Assembly (NCBI GenBank): GCA_002495025.1
Contig: DADP01000036.1
Location: 1,590-45,157, forward strand
Length of the DNA stretch: 43,568 nt
Direction of reading: 5' to 3'
Source of the DNA: Desulfurococcaceae archaeon UBA285
GTDB taxonomy: Archaea; Thermoproteota; Thermoprotei_A; Sulfolobales; Desulfurococcaceae
A model generated the notes under the pieces. That model had not been told where the DNA came from. It did no database searches and saw only the letters and a list, made by a program, of their open reading frames with translations. This document shows positions 7,845 to 15,939 of the stretch, in pieces. Position 1 is the first letter of the stretch, and each line of letters opens with the position of its first letter. The position numbers and the translations under genes are program-made.

Positions 7845-8192
7845 TTGAAAAACGAGAAAGACCCAACGAAAATAATGGCTGAGTTGTTAAAGTCTGGAGC
7901 TACGATGCTGGCTGAAATCTGCCCTGTTGAAGGTTGTAATCTACCATTGTTTAAATTAAAGAGTGGTGAAGTCATATGTCCCGTTCATGGAAGAGTACAC
8001 ATAGTTAAAACAGATGAAGAAGCAAGACTAGTTTTTACACAGGTGTATACTTCGCAGATACTAGAGAAACTAGAAGCATATACTTTGAAAACAATTGATT
8101 CGCTATTGAATTCGAGTGACGTAGATCCAACGGATTTAATAAAGTGGCTTGAAGTACTCGAGCGTATTCAAAGACTTAAAACTAAGAAGTAG
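7845..8192 (+). CDS. Zinc-ribbon protein of the Sjogren's autoantigen 1 (p27) family
   Basis: A 115-residue protein. Residues ~10-45 match the Auto_anti-p27 family: MAELLKSGATMLAEICP, then EGCNLPLFKLKSGEVICPVHG, where Cys and His residues form a zinc knuckle. The rest is helical. Archaeal members are uncharacterised; the human relative is linked to centromere and mitosis, which does not transfer. The TTG start at 7845 has GGTGGG 4-9 bases upstream; the GTG at 7836 lies within that site. Its 3' end overlaps the convergent thymidylate kinase gene by 11 bases. Confidence 0.8.
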   Translation: MKNEKDPTKIMAELLKSGATMLAEICPVEGCNLPLFKLKSGEVICPVHGRVHIVKTDEEARLVFTQVYTSQILEKLEAYTLKTIDSLLNSSDVDPTDLIKWLEVLERIQRLKTKK

Positions 8193-8811
8193 ATTTTGCT
8201 CTGAGAGCGTTTAATACATGGTTTTCAACGTCTCTATATACTTCTTCAAAACTCCTCTTTGCATCAATCATTACTAGTAGTCCGCGTCGAACTAGTTCCA
8301 AGTAAACTTCTCTAACTCTATAAGTAAACTCTAGTTTTTCAAACTCCGGAAATCTCGTTTCCTGTGAGGTTTTACGATTCAACCCGGTTACAGGGTCTAC
8401 ATCTAAGTATATCGCTACATCTGGCTTTAAAGCCCATTTATTTACTTCTAAAACCCACTCTATTGGTGCTCCACTAGCTGATTGATACGCTACACTACTA
8501 TAGAAGTATCTGTCTGATACAACTATATAGCCTTGATTGAGTAGTGGTTTAATTTTTAATTTAATGTGGAGTAGTCTATCAAGTGCAAATGTAAGAGCGT
8601 CGATATATGCGTCTCTGTATTCTCTGTACTTTGTTCTCATTAATTCAACAATGTCTGAATCTGTTGGTTCAAAAGTATATTCTGCTTTATACCCATAAGA
8701 CCTTAGTTTCTCAACGAGTGTTTTTGCAATTGTGGTTTTACCAGATCCATCAATACCCTCCAATACTACAAATAAACCATTATTTTGCTTCAACACGGCA
8801 TAATCCACCAT
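8182..8811 (-). CDS. tmk: Thymidylate kinase
   Basis: Phosphorylates dTMP to dTDP. The 209 residues are a normal length. The P-loop GIDGSGKTT spans residues 19-27, the DR(Y/F) motif is in SDRYFYSSVAYQ, and a LID-like segment follows DVDPVTGLNRK. The ATG at 8811 overlaps the end of the phosphomevalonate dehydratase small-subunit gene by 32 bases. GGTGG lies just after this ATG, so an internal GTG (8796) or TTG may be the real start. As last gene of the operon that carries Clp1 and the mevalonate enzymes, it is likely co-transcribed with them. It is a housekeeping function with no obvious biochemical link to isoprenoids. Confidence 0.93.
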   Translation of the reverse strand: MVDYAVLKQNNGLFVVLEGIDGSGKTTIAKTLVEKLRSYGYKAEYTFEPTDSDIVELMRTKYREYRDAYIDALTFALDRLLHIKLKIKPLLNQGYIVVSDRYFYSSVAYQSASGAPIEWVLEVNKWALKPDVAIYLDVDPVTGLNRKTSQETRFPEFEKLEFTYRVREVYLELVRRGLLVMIDAKRSFEEVYRDVENHVLNALRAKSTS

Positions 8812-9172
8812 TACAATTAACTACTATATATGTATCGTTTTCTAGTTTATCTATTATTCTAGTAGTTGAAATATATAGTGGTATACCAGCCAGAACACAG
8901 CCAGCTACTAGTAGTGGTTCAGCTTCTTCAACAATCATGCAGACCGGGGCCTTATCGTTTTTCTTCAATGCATAGATGATATAGGGTCCTACAGTACTGC
9001 CCCTACTACCTCTAAACACTAATACTCTCCCTGGAAAACATATGTTAGATCCGCGAATGCAACCTGTTTCCGGATCTACCTCACCGAAGAAGCTGAGGTA
9101 TTGATCTAGTATTAAAACCCTCCCTCTACACTCTCCTGGAACAAGGGGTTTTAGAGCTAGCTCAGTATCCAC
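8780..9172 (-). CDS. Phosphomevalonate dehydratase small subunit (aconitase X swivel domain, DUF126)
   Basis: Small subunit of the archaeal enzyme that dehydrates (R)-5-phosphomevalonate to trans-anhydromevalonate 5-phosphate, characterised in Aeropyrum pernix. The 130 residues form the swivelling domain. The signature RGSTVGPYIIYAL around residues 57-69 carries the active-site serine (Ser59), and the C-terminal segment VLAGIPLYIST matches the family. GTG at 9172 lies inside the last codons of the large-subunit gene (11-base overlap), indicating coupled translation. Several related aconitase X proteins act on hydroxyproline derivatives, but the adjacent UbiD-type decarboxylase makes the mevalonate role by far the most likely. 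Confidence 0.88.
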   Translation of the reverse strand: MDTELALKPLVPGECRGRVLILDQYLSFFGEVDPETGCIRGSNICFPGRVLVFRGSRGSTVGPYIIYALKKNDKAPVCMIVEEAEPLLVAGCVLAGIPLYISTTRIIDKLENDTYIVVNCNGGLCRVEAK

Positions 9173-10346
9173 AGATATATCTAATCACCTCTCTGAGACT
9201 TGTAATTATTGTTTTTAAACCATGTATTCTCCGCAAGTAGAATGCTGCTTTACCACTATTTGTTAATACATAATCATATTTCTTCTTGAATACTGAGACC
9301 ACGGGGCATGTTCCAGCAGCGATATCTACACCTCGAGCTCTTAATTCATTAATTAGAAAACTGTATTTGTCAAGGTATTCAGGTGGTAGTGTTAGTAATA
9401 GACTACCCCGTCTAACTCTACCATACTTTCTAATCAATTCTACTATTTGGAGGAGTTCGAGTGGGTGGAGGTGTGGACACCCTAAATAGCCTAGTACACT
9501 ACTAGTTGACTTATGCTTTAAATCCAGGGATTCACCCATATACTTCTCTAAATCTTGTTTTTCAATAGTCAATTCTTCTTCAACTTCAACTCTATATGTG
9601 TTTTCAGGTGTAATTCCTGGAATTATTGCGAGTGCATGACTGCCACTAGCAGCCATTGATGCAAGTAGTATTTTTAACTCGCTGAAATCTATGTTTTCTA
9701 ATCCATGTAGAACTGGTGTTTTCTTAACTACATCTCCAATGAATAGTCCAATTGCACCCATCGGGGTGTTTTTAACAACTGGGTCTAGTTTAACTATTAT
9801 TCTTCCAACACGGTTTTCAAGTAGGTGTAATCCAGCATTATATGTATATCCAGTTATAGACGCAGCGAGAGCTATTGGACCTCCTTCTCTGTTAGTTAAT
9901 GCTCCATAAATAGAATTAGCGTATATTACTGCACTACTCTCTCCCCATGCGAGGTGTTCTCCCTGTACTGGGGGTCTGTAGTAGTAGGGTATACAAGTAA
10001 ATACTGGTTTAAACCCCATTCCAATTAATGCATCATCTATTACTTTCTGCTCTGACATGTATTTATTATCTATAATCGTGGAGAAACCCGAGTAGTCTAT
10101 ACAGCCGGGATTGATAGTAGTGTATACTCTAGCTCTACCTCCACGCTTATAGAAGTCAACTATAAACTCTAAACCATATTTTCCAATGTTTGAATAAGAA
10201 ACACCTGATACATGAGCGTGTTTTACTTGGATTAACCGGTCTGCTCCAAGAGCTTCTCCAACTCGAATTATTAATTCAATTGCTTTTGCAATTGCCCAGC
10301 CGTATTCTCCATTGAGCATTTTCTCTTGTTCTCTCGTGAGGTACAT
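9162..10346 (-). CDS. Phosphomevalonate dehydratase large subunit (aconitase X catalytic domain, DUF521)
   Basis: Catalytic [Fe-S] subunit of phosphomevalonate dehydratase. The 394 residues start with the family's LTREQEKMLNGEYG. Three cysteines suited to bind the cluster are present: Cys118 in VFTCIPYYY, Cys290 in YLGCPHLHP and Cys347 in AAGTCPVV. Other family segments include HAHVSGVSY and WGESSAVIYANS. The start ATG overlaps the stop of the decarboxylase gene as TAATG at 10346-10348, and its own end overlaps the small-subunit gene. Known for the family: the product goes to the UbiD-type decarboxylase giving isopentenyl phosphate. The assignment rests on homology plus neighbours. Confidence 0.9.
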   Translation of the reverse strand: MYLTREQEKMLNGEYGWAIAKAIELIIRVGEALGADRLIQVKHAHVSGVSYSNIGKYGLEFIVDFYKRGGRARVYTTINPGCIDYSGFSTIIDNKYMSEQKVIDDALIGMGFKPVFTCIPYYYRPPVQGEHLAWGESSAVIYANSIYGALTNREGGPIALAASITGYTYNAGLHLLENRVGRIIVKLDPVVKNTPMGAIGLFIGDVVKKTPVLHGLENIDFSELKILLASMAASGSHALAIIPGITPENTYRVEVEEELTIEKQDLEKYMGESLDLKHKSTSSVLGYLGCPHLHPLELLQIVELIRKYGRVRRGSLLLTLPPEYLDKYSFLINELRARGVDIAAGTCPVVSVFKKKYDYVLTNSGKAAFYLRRIHGLKTIITSLREVIRYICGY

Positions 10347-11632
10347 TATGGAATCTCCACTCTCTTGTATTTCTCGTAGGGCTCGTTTCGTGGAGTAATA
10401 GCTAGAAATACTACTTTATCTCCTATTCCATCCTTGCTTCTAGGTTCTAGTGTGCTACCACGGATATCTCTTATTATGTGGATGTCGTCACCACCCTTCA
10501 TTCTAGTGGCAATAGCCCATTCAACCATGTTTGGATCGTCTACATCTATGTCTTCATCTACAACTACAACGTGTTTAATACTTGGATGAGCCGAGATAGC
10601 TGTTATTCCAGCTAGTTTAGCATCACCTTCACTACACTTCCTTGTAACTGATACAACTGCATGGAGCCACATTCCACCAGCTTCAGTCAATCTAACTGTT
10701 TTAACACAGGGAACTACTCTCTTTAGTTCAACATACATGTGTGCTTCTCGTGGTAGACCCATGAGTAGCCAGTGTTCCCATAACCCGGGTATAATTCCAT
10801 GTACTAGTAGTGGTCTACGTCTAGCAACATACATTTTCTCAGCTATAAACACTGGCTGCTCTCTAACAATATCGGCTAGTAGAAGTATATCTGTAAACGG
10901 CCCCTCACTAGCTCTTTTATCCCTTGAAATCACGCCTTCAATAATTATACTAGCACTAGCTGGAACGGGTATTCCATATCTAGGTGTTTTAACAATTCTC
11001 GATTCTCCACCTAGTGCAGCACCTACTTCAACTTCGAATACACCGAGTGGTGGAGTTGTAGCAGCAGCGAATTCCTGGATTGGATCTAATCCGAGAACTA
11101 GTGCTACTGGTGCATCTCTACCTTTCTCGAAATACTTTGATACAAGATAGTTGAGGTGTCTAGGAACTATTCTCAATGCAACAGTATCTCTACTTAAACG
11201 CATTGTTCTATGGTAGCTAGCATTGCAAATACCCTCGTAGCAGATAATGTATATTGAGCTAGAGAGATAGTGGCCTCCATCCTCTCTAAAGAATTTTACA
11301 AATGGTATTCTATAGAAGTCTACATCTACTTCTTCAAATACATCATTGAAGTTTATTGTTTCAAGCTGTATATTTGGTGATAGTGCACGCTCTATTTTCA
11401 CATAGGCTTCTTCAATAGAGTTTACACCGAGTAGTTTTACAATATCTTCTCTTCTAGTAAGTAGATTACTGTAAACAGGTGTTTCACCGTGGCCTTTGAG
11501 AGTTGCAAGTATAACACTATCTCTGTTTTTAAAAGCTAGTCTAGTCAACTCGTATTCTAATTCTATAGACTCTACATTTACTATTTTCTTTCCGAGTAGA
11601 GAAGCATACCTATGTAGTTCGCCAATGTTCAT
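10346..11632 (-). CDS. Anhydromevalonate phosphate decarboxylase (UbiD family)
   Basis: UbiD-type, prenyl-FMN-dependent decarboxylase of 428 residues, expected to turn trans-anhydromevalonate phosphate into isopentenyl phosphate in the archaeal mevalonate pathway. Seen in sequence: NASYHRTMRLSRDT (cofactor/metal region), ASIIIEGVI with Glu232, and the UbiD hallmark EGPFTDI from Glu243. Shorter than bacterial UbiD (~490), as usual for the archaeal enzyme. ATG at 11632 overlaps the Clp1 stop as ATGA, and its own stop overlaps the dehydratase gene. No ubiX-like flavin prenyltransferase, needed to make the cofactor, is in the window. Isopentenyl phosphate kinase and the early mevalonate genes must also lie elsewhere. 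Confidence 0.88.
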   Translation of the reverse strand: MNIGELHRYASLLGKKIVNVESIELEYELTRLAFKNRDSVILATLKGHGETPVYSNLLTRREDIVKLLGVNSIEEAYVKIERALSPNIQLETINFNDVFEEVDVDFYRIPFVKFFREDGGHYLSSSIYIICYEGICNASYHRTMRLSRDTVALRIVPRHLNYLVSKYFEKGRDAPVALVLGLDPIQEFAAATTPPLGVFEVEVGAALGGESRIVKTPRYGIPVPASASIIIEGVISRDKRASEGPFTDILLLADIVREQPVFIAEKMYVARRRPLLVHGIIPGLWEHWLLMGLPREAHMYVELKRVVPCVKTVRLTEAGGMWLHAVVSVTRKCSEGDAKLAGITAISAHPSIKHVVVVDEDIDVDDPNMVEWAIATRMKGGDDIHIIRDIRGSTLEPRSKDGIGDKVVFLAITPRNEPYEKYKRVEIP

Positions 11633-12879
11633 TGCTGTACAACCTCTATATATTCTTCTGTATAGTTTTCAGTTAACTTGAATTTGCCTAGTTTAACTAC
11701 TTCTACTCTACCCGTATATTTAGTTCTAATTATGATTTCTCTGTTTTCAAAATCTATTTTCTCGATTACACCGGGGTATTCTGGGCCATTGACTACGCCG
11801 ACACTACAATAAAGTCCTTTTTCAAATCCAATTGGATAAGCTTTAATTTTTTCAAAACCGTGTTTTCTGGCTTCTTCGAGGTTATAGCTTTTTACAACTC
11901 CGTAGACGTGGAGTGTTCCAGTGTAGTATCGTGCATGTATTACTCTTCCATCTATTATTGGAGTCAGTATGTTCTTGTCGACTTCGCTCCCCAGGAATAA
12001 TGGGTGCCCAAGTATAACTACATCGTCGATTTTGGCTTTCAATATACTGGCGTCTTCGAGAAACTCTCTATATCTTAAACTTCTAAGAGCTCTACGCTCT
12101 TCTCTACTCCTTGCCTTCCTGTAGATTGGTGTTGGAAGCTCGTAGACTTCTACGCCTATTTTAACTAGTTGTTTAAATATGCCTTTTAACTCGTCGCCGA
12201 GGACGAAGACTACGTCTGGTTTTACCTTCTCTATAAGCATTAATTTGTGTTGTATTCCCTGCTCGTCTCTAACCCAGCCATCAGTATCTATTACTACTGC
12301 ATCGTAGTTGCTTCTAAGTGCTTTTTCTACGAGTAGTTTTGTCTCGTAGATTATTGTTTGAGAGTATAATTGTGGTTTAATATCACCTATAAACTTCATT
12401 TCAAGTGGTTGTAGTTCTGTTAGCCAGTAGATTTGTTTATTTGAAGACCCCATAGTGATAAATCCCGGCGGACCTATATCTGCCTGTCCTACATCACTAT
12501 CTATAACAATGGGCTTCAAGCCGTTGGCCAGCATTGTATTAAAAGTAATTGTAGTAAGAGATGTTTTGCCGCAATCAGTGCATCCAATAACAATTATTTT
12601 TCTAGCTCCTTTAGCAACTATGTCTCTCACTAGTTTTATTTTTTCAAGATATGGGTCGTTTTGGTCGAGTATTTGTATTTGTGATTCATCAAGCATTGAT
12701 ATATCTATTTCTGAGGGTTCAACAGCTACAACTACGTAGTTTCTAGTTTTATGTACAATGAATTTCTCGCCTGGTTCAACGATTTTCTCGTGTACACTGA
12801 GCCTGCCAGAGGCCAGTGTAACAGCCATGGGGCCGTATAGTTTTAATGCCTCGCCAGGCGCGAGTTTTACACGAGGCAT
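11629..12879 (-). CDS. Clp1-type polyribonucleotide 5'-hydroxyl kinase
   Basis: Homologue of Clp1/Grc3, kinases that phosphorylate the 5'-OH end of RNA and, in archaea, also DNA. The 416 residues have an N-terminal beta domain of ~90 residues and then a kinase core. The P-loop GCTDCGKT lies at residues 99-106, and the Clp1 motif DSDVGQADIGPPGF at 127-140. A C-terminal domain includes VGVVNGPEYPGVIEKID. A role in tRNA intron or RNA-end metabolism is plausible, and an intron-bearing tRNA lies in this window, but this is inference. It sits 3 bases after the upstream gene and overlaps the decarboxylase gene by 4 bases, so it belongs to the operon. Confidence 0.9.
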   Translation of the reverse strand: MPRVKLAPGEALKLYGPMAVTLASGRLSVHEKIVEPGEKFIVHKTRNYVVVAVEPSEIDISMLDESQIQILDQNDPYLEKIKLVRDIVAKGARKIIVIGCTDCGKTSLTTITFNTMLANGLKPIVIDSDVGQADIGPPGFITMGSSNKQIYWLTELQPLEMKFIGDIKPQLYSQTIIYETKLLVEKALRSNYDAVVIDTDGWVRDEQGIQHKLMLIEKVKPDVVFVLGDELKGIFKQLVKIGVEVYELPTPIYRKARSREERRALRSLRYREFLEDASILKAKIDDVVILGHPLFLGSEVDKNILTPIIDGRVIHARYYTGTLHVYGVVKSYNLEEARKHGFEKIKAYPIGFEKGLYCSVGVVNGPEYPGVIEKIDFENREIIIRTKYTGRVEVVKLGKFKLTENYTEEYIEVVQQ

Positions 12880-12882
12880 TTT

Positions 12883-13530
12883 CTATTTAACCTCTACTCC
12901 CTTACTAAGTGCTATTCTATATGCTGCATAAATGTCTTTGTATCGAAATGGCTTTAATCCCTTGAGTCTTCTAGACAAGTATATTGTATCGTCTACTCTG
13001 TTTTTACTTGGAGTAGTACTGTATTCATCTACGAGTTCAAGGGGGATGTCTCTATATCTTGTTTTAACATACTCTACTACTTCAATCGAGTGGACGCCAC
13101 TTCCAACCTTGATTTTTACTTCTTCGAATGGTATACAGTTCAATACGTAGTCTAAGTCTCTTGATAAGTCTTCTAAACCCCCCTCCCCGTATAGTAGAAT
13201 GACGTCGTCGCCTAGTACTATGTAGCTAATTATTTTTCCAGGGTCTATACCCAACGCTATTGTTTTAAAACTAGTGATATACATTGTTGACAATATTGCT
13301 TTTTCCAGTTCTCGACAAGTGTGTTGGTGGTCGTAGACTACTAATACATCGCTTCTCTCTGAGAGCTCTCTCACAATAGAGTCTAGATCTGTATATACAA
13401 TACTCCCATACGGTACCTCGCTCTCAGTGTAGTAATGGTGGAATTTAACACCGCGTCTCTTGAGTATCTCTAGTGTTTTCATAAACCACTTTGAATCATA
13501 GATAGCGACTACTAGTGGCCTCTTCTGCAA
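12883..13530 (-). CDS. Uncharacterised protein with RNase H-fold (RuvC/YqgF-like) features
   Basis: A 215-residue protein with no confident family name. The C-terminal half resembles the RNase H superfamily as in RuvC and YqgF: TIALGIDPGKIISYIV carries a first acidic residue (Asp96), LELVDEY a second (Asp168/Glu169), and KDIYAAYRIAL a late aspartate (Asp199) in the helix position where RuvC has its last ligand. KVGSGVHS also fits the glycine turn of that fold. The N-terminal ~85 residues form a separate alpha/beta domain. The TTG start at 13530 follows GGAGAGG. It is the first gene of the Clp1-mevalonate-tmk operon, and its place next to an RNA kinase suggests nucleic-acid work. Activity is not proven. 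Confidence 0.6.
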   Translation of the reverse strand: MQKRPLVVAIYDSKWFMKTLEILKRRGVKFHHYYTESEVPYGSIVYTDLDSIVRELSERSDVLVVYDHQHTCRELEKAILSTMYITSFKTIALGIDPGKIISYIVLGDDVILLYGEGGLEDLSRDLDYVLNCIPFEEVKIKVGSGVHSIEVVEYVKTRYRDIPLELVDEYSTTPSKNRVDDTIYLSRRLKGLKPFRYKDIYAAYRIALSKGVEVK

Positions 13531-13592
13531 TATTTCCTCTCCACCATTTATATAACTATGTAATAATGGATTTTATTTAGGTGTATTAAAGA

Positions 13593-14219
13593 GTGGTTGT
13601 TTACACAGGTAATACTGCTTTAGATGGTTTGATAAACGAGTATTCAAGTATTTTGTTTTATGGACCTGCTGGAGTCGGCAAGACAACTCTCTTGTTGACT
13701 ATAGCTGGCGATCTATGTAGTGTCTACAGCTGTATATATATTTCCACCGAGGAAACACTACACTATGAAAGAATAGCTGTAAACCCTGAGAAATACGATA
13801 AAACATTGTTTACAGAAGCATATGATTTAGATACACTAGTTAAAACAGCAGTAGCTGTGAGTGCTTTAAAACCAAAATATGTTTTCGTTGATAGTATTAA
13901 TGCTCTCTTCAGAGTAGAAGCACTACGCGAAGAAGCAGTTAGTAAACTAGCATTTATAACAGCACTACTATTGAAAACCATAGAGGAAACCAGTGGAAAA
14001 CTATTTGCATCTGCACAAGTTAGAGTGGGAGAAACAGGTGAAATAGAAGCATCTGGTATTAAAATCCTAGAATACTACTTCGACTTAATTATTGGACTCT
14101 ACTTTGAACCCGGCGGTAAAAGATATATTAAAATCGTAAAACCAATAGATAAAGCCTTAGAAGAAAAAATATTGTTTACTATAACGAGTAGGGGTGTTGA
14201 ATGGATTGATCGAGGCTAG
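13593..14219 (+). CDS. RecA-superfamily ATPase (RadA/RadB-like paralogue)
   Basis: A single RecA-fold ATPase core of 208 residues. Walker A is GPAGVGKT at 24-31, and Walker B is YVFVDSINALF with Asp100. The start GNTALDGLINE resembles the RadB/KaiC 'tGxxxLDxll' opening. It lacks the N-terminal helix-hairpin-helix domain of RadA and is as short as RadB and the crenarchaeal RadA paralogues, which modulate strand exchange. The GTG at 13593 has no clear ribosome binding site, so the message may be leaderless. Its last 26 bases overlap the CDP-archaeol synthase gene. A role in recombination is inferred from fold. Confidence 0.78.
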   Translation: MVVYTGNTALDGLINEYSSILFYGPAGVGKTTLLLTIAGDLCSVYSCIYISTEETLHYERIAVNPEKYDKTLFTEAYDLDTLVKTAVAVSALKPKYVFVDSINALFRVEALREEAVSKLAFITALLLKTIEETSGKLFASAQVRVGETGEIEASGIKILEYYFDLIIGLYFEPGGKRYIKIVKPIDKALEEKILFTITSRGVEWIDRG

Positions 14220-14721
14220 TGAGTTCGTTGAGTGGTTGTTGAAATACTACCTCCCACCAATGATTGCAAATGCTTCTCCTGTACTCGTAAAGGGAGCTAG
14301 GAGAATAGATAGAGGTAGATTATTTATTGATGGAAAACCAGTATTTGGAAGTAATAAGACCTGGGAGGGCCTCTTAATAGGCGTAGTAAACTCCTACATA
14401 GCTGGTTCTTCTCTGGCACTTGTATTTAGAGATAGCTATTTGGCCTTTCTAGGTCTCGGGGCAGGATTATTTGCACTACTAGGTGATATGATCGGCGCGT
14501 TTATAAAGAGGAGGATTGGATTAAAGCCAGGAGACCCTGCTCTCTTCCTCGACCAATGGGATTTTATACTTGGAGCTACATTCTTCTACTATGTCACTAA
14601 TACAATACAAGTATTTGAGAAACCGGAATACATACTCATACTACTCGTATTAACATTTATACTACATGTATCAACAAATTTAATAGCCTACGTGTTAGGT
14701 TTAAAACAGTCTAAGCTTTAA
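14194..14721 (+). CDS. carS: CDP-archaeol synthase
   Basis: Integral membrane CTP:unsaturated archaeol cytidylyltransferase, making CDP-archaeol from digeranylgeranylglyceryl phosphate and CTP, the branch point for polar archaeal lipids. The 175 residues are the usual length. The family signature is clear: FGSNKTWEGLLIG, then LGDMIGAFIKRRIGLKPG and LFLDQWDFILGA, holding the conserved Lys, Asp and metal-binding residues. About four to five hydrophobic helices. It overlaps the RecA-like gene by 26 bases. An in-frame TTG (14206) could also start it. It uses products of the isoprenoid route whose genes lie on the other strand at 8.8-11.6 kb. Confidence 0.93.
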   Translation: MLNGLIEASEFVEWLLKYYLPPMIANASPVLVKGARRIDRGRLFIDGKPVFGSNKTWEGLLIGVVNSYIAGSSLALVFRDSYLAFLGLGAGLFALLGDMIGAFIKRRIGLKPGDPALFLDQWDFILGATFFYYVTNTIQVFEKPEYILILLVLTFILHVSTNLIAYVLGLKQSKL

Positions 14722-14765
14722 TTATATAAAGCATTGATTAATAATCAACATAAAGGGTGTGTGCT

Positions 14766-15056
14766 TTGGCGAAATACCCCAAAGTAATAGTAACATATTG
14801 CCCAAAGTGTAGAACACACACAGAACACTCAGTAACAATATACAAACACGGCAAGAGAAGAAGCCTCGCTGAAGGTGAGAGAAGATACGCTAGAAAGAAG
14901 AAGGGTTATGGTTCAAAGAGAAAACCAGAACAGAAGAGATTCGCCAAGACAACTAAGAAAGTAGTATTAAAATTAAAGTGTCAGAAGTGTGGTTATATAA
15001 TCCACAGAGAAGGAATAAGATTAAAGAAAGCAGAGTTAACCGAGGTGGTTAAGTAG
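14766..15056 (+). CDS. rpl44e: Large ribosomal subunit protein L44e
   Basis: Small basic zinc protein near the E site of the 50S subunit. With the TTG at 14766 the protein is 96 residues, beginning AKYPKVIVTYCPKCRTHT, as in other L44e. The GTG at 14757 lies within the GGGTG ribosome binding site and is less likely. Two CxxC pairs, CPKC and CQKC, bind zinc. The ARKKKGYGSKRKPEQK stretch is typical. The stop overlaps the S27e start by one base (TAGTG). Confidence 0.97.
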   Translation: MAKYPKVIVTYCPKCRTHTEHSVTIYKHGKRRSLAEGERRYARKKKGYGSKRKPEQKRFAKTTKKVVLKLKCQKCGYIIHREGIRLKKAELTEVVK

Positions 15057-15256
15057 TGAAGAAGAAGAAAGTATTGATTCCAATGCCAAAGAGTAGATTT
15101 TACAAAGTAATATGTAAGAATTGCGGTGCAGAAAACATTGTTTTCAGCCACTCTACATATCCAGCTAGATGTAAAGTCTGTGGTACACAAATAATAAAGC
15201 CAACAGGTGGAAGAGCAGATATCATCAATGCAGAAGTAGTGGCAGAACTAGGATAG
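15056..15256 (+). CDS. rps27e: Small ribosomal subunit protein S27e
   Basis: A 66-residue ribosomal zinc-finger protein with CKNCGAENIVFSHS and RCKVCGTQI, the C4 zinc motif, followed by the conserved KPTGGRADI. GTG at 15056 sits in TAGTG with the L44e stop, and GAGGTGG lies upstream, so the two ribosomal genes are translationally coupled. The L44e-S27e pair is a widespread archaeal arrangement. Confidence 0.97.
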   Translation: MKKKKVLIPMPKSRFYKVICKNCGAENIVFSHSTYPARCKVCGTQIIKPTGGRADIINAEVVAELG

Positions 15257-15346
15257 ATCTTTTACCAGAATAATTCCCACATCAAAAATATATTAGTTGA
15301 ACCCCTAATTCTATTTTAATGTTATAAAAGAATAGAAGTGAGGTTT

Positions 15347-15625
15347 ATGAGTAGAGACCAGGTTATTGGATGGATACTAGTATTAGTATCACTAGTTGTA
15401 ATCATAGTATACACATATATAATGTTCTTTACTAACTACTGGGAGCTACTAGTAAAAATAACACTTGTTGTAGGAGTACTAGGTATTGGAGGAATAATGG
15501 CGTGGATTGGATATACACTAGCAACAACACCTCCACCAAAACCAATCGAGGAAATAGAGAAAGAAATAGAAGAAGAACTCAAAAAACTAGAACAAGAAAC
15601 AAGTAAAGAAGAAAAAACACAGTAA
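15347..15625 (+). CDS. Small two-helix membrane protein of unknown function
   Basis: A 92-residue protein with two hydrophobic helices, WILVLVSLVVIIVYTYIMFF and ITLVVGVLGIGGIMAWIGYT. A charged C-terminal tail of ~35 residues follows the Pro-rich turn TTPPPKP. The tail, made almost only of Glu, Lys and Leu, is a likely short coiled coil on the cytoplasmic side. ATG 15347 is preferred to the GTG at 15338, which forms part of the GTGAGG binding site. It lies 90 bases after S27e. No family is recognised with confidence. Confidence 0.65.
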   Translation: MSRDQVIGWILVLVSLVVIIVYTYIMFFTNYWELLVKITLVVGVLGIGGIMAWIGYTLATTPPPKPIEEIEKEIEEELKKLEQETSKEEKTQ

Positions 15626-15640
15626 AAACAAGTGTTTTTC

Positions 15641-15913
15641 CTAGCAGCCCTTGTATATTTTTACACCAGTTCTACATAGTTTAAACACTGTTTTACTACA
15701 TCCTCTTAGAGGAGCTATTTTAAAGAATACTTTTTGTGGCTCGCCCTCGGGATTAATATATCCTATTGCTTCTTTCGAAATAGTGCTTGGAATACCAGGA
15801 TTTGTCCTGCAGTGTTCTTCGCATGTTTTAGCTTGATCCTCTAGTTCATAAAGCGACCTACATACTTCACATGCATAGTATTTAAAGCCATTTAACTCTA
15901 CAATATAGACCAT
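15641..15913 (-). CDS. Small zinc-finger-like protein
   Basis: A 90-residue protein. The first 30 residues contain YYACEVCRSLYELEDQ followed by KTCEEHCR, a CxxC plus C-x(2)-H-C arrangement suited to bind zinc. The later part has two more cysteines (GCSKT, KLCRTG) and a final Cys. ATG 15913 is chosen because GGGTGG lies 5 bases upstream; the GTG at 15922 falls inside that site. The function is unknown. A C/D box sRNA lies 25 bases upstream on the same strand and may share its transcript. Confidence 0.65.
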   Translation of the reverse strand: MVYIVELNGFKYYACEVCRSLYELEDQAKTCEEHCRTNPGIPSTISKEAIGYINPEGEPQKVFFKIAPLRGCSKTVFKLCRTGVKIYKGC

Positions 15914-15939
15914 AACTACCACCCTAACCAGGGTTTTTA

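Noticed and set aside
7750..7866. 39-codon N-terminal extension of the UPF0147 gene
   Set aside because: The ribosome binding site and family start point to the ATG at 7749; the extension overlaps the divergent promoter region.
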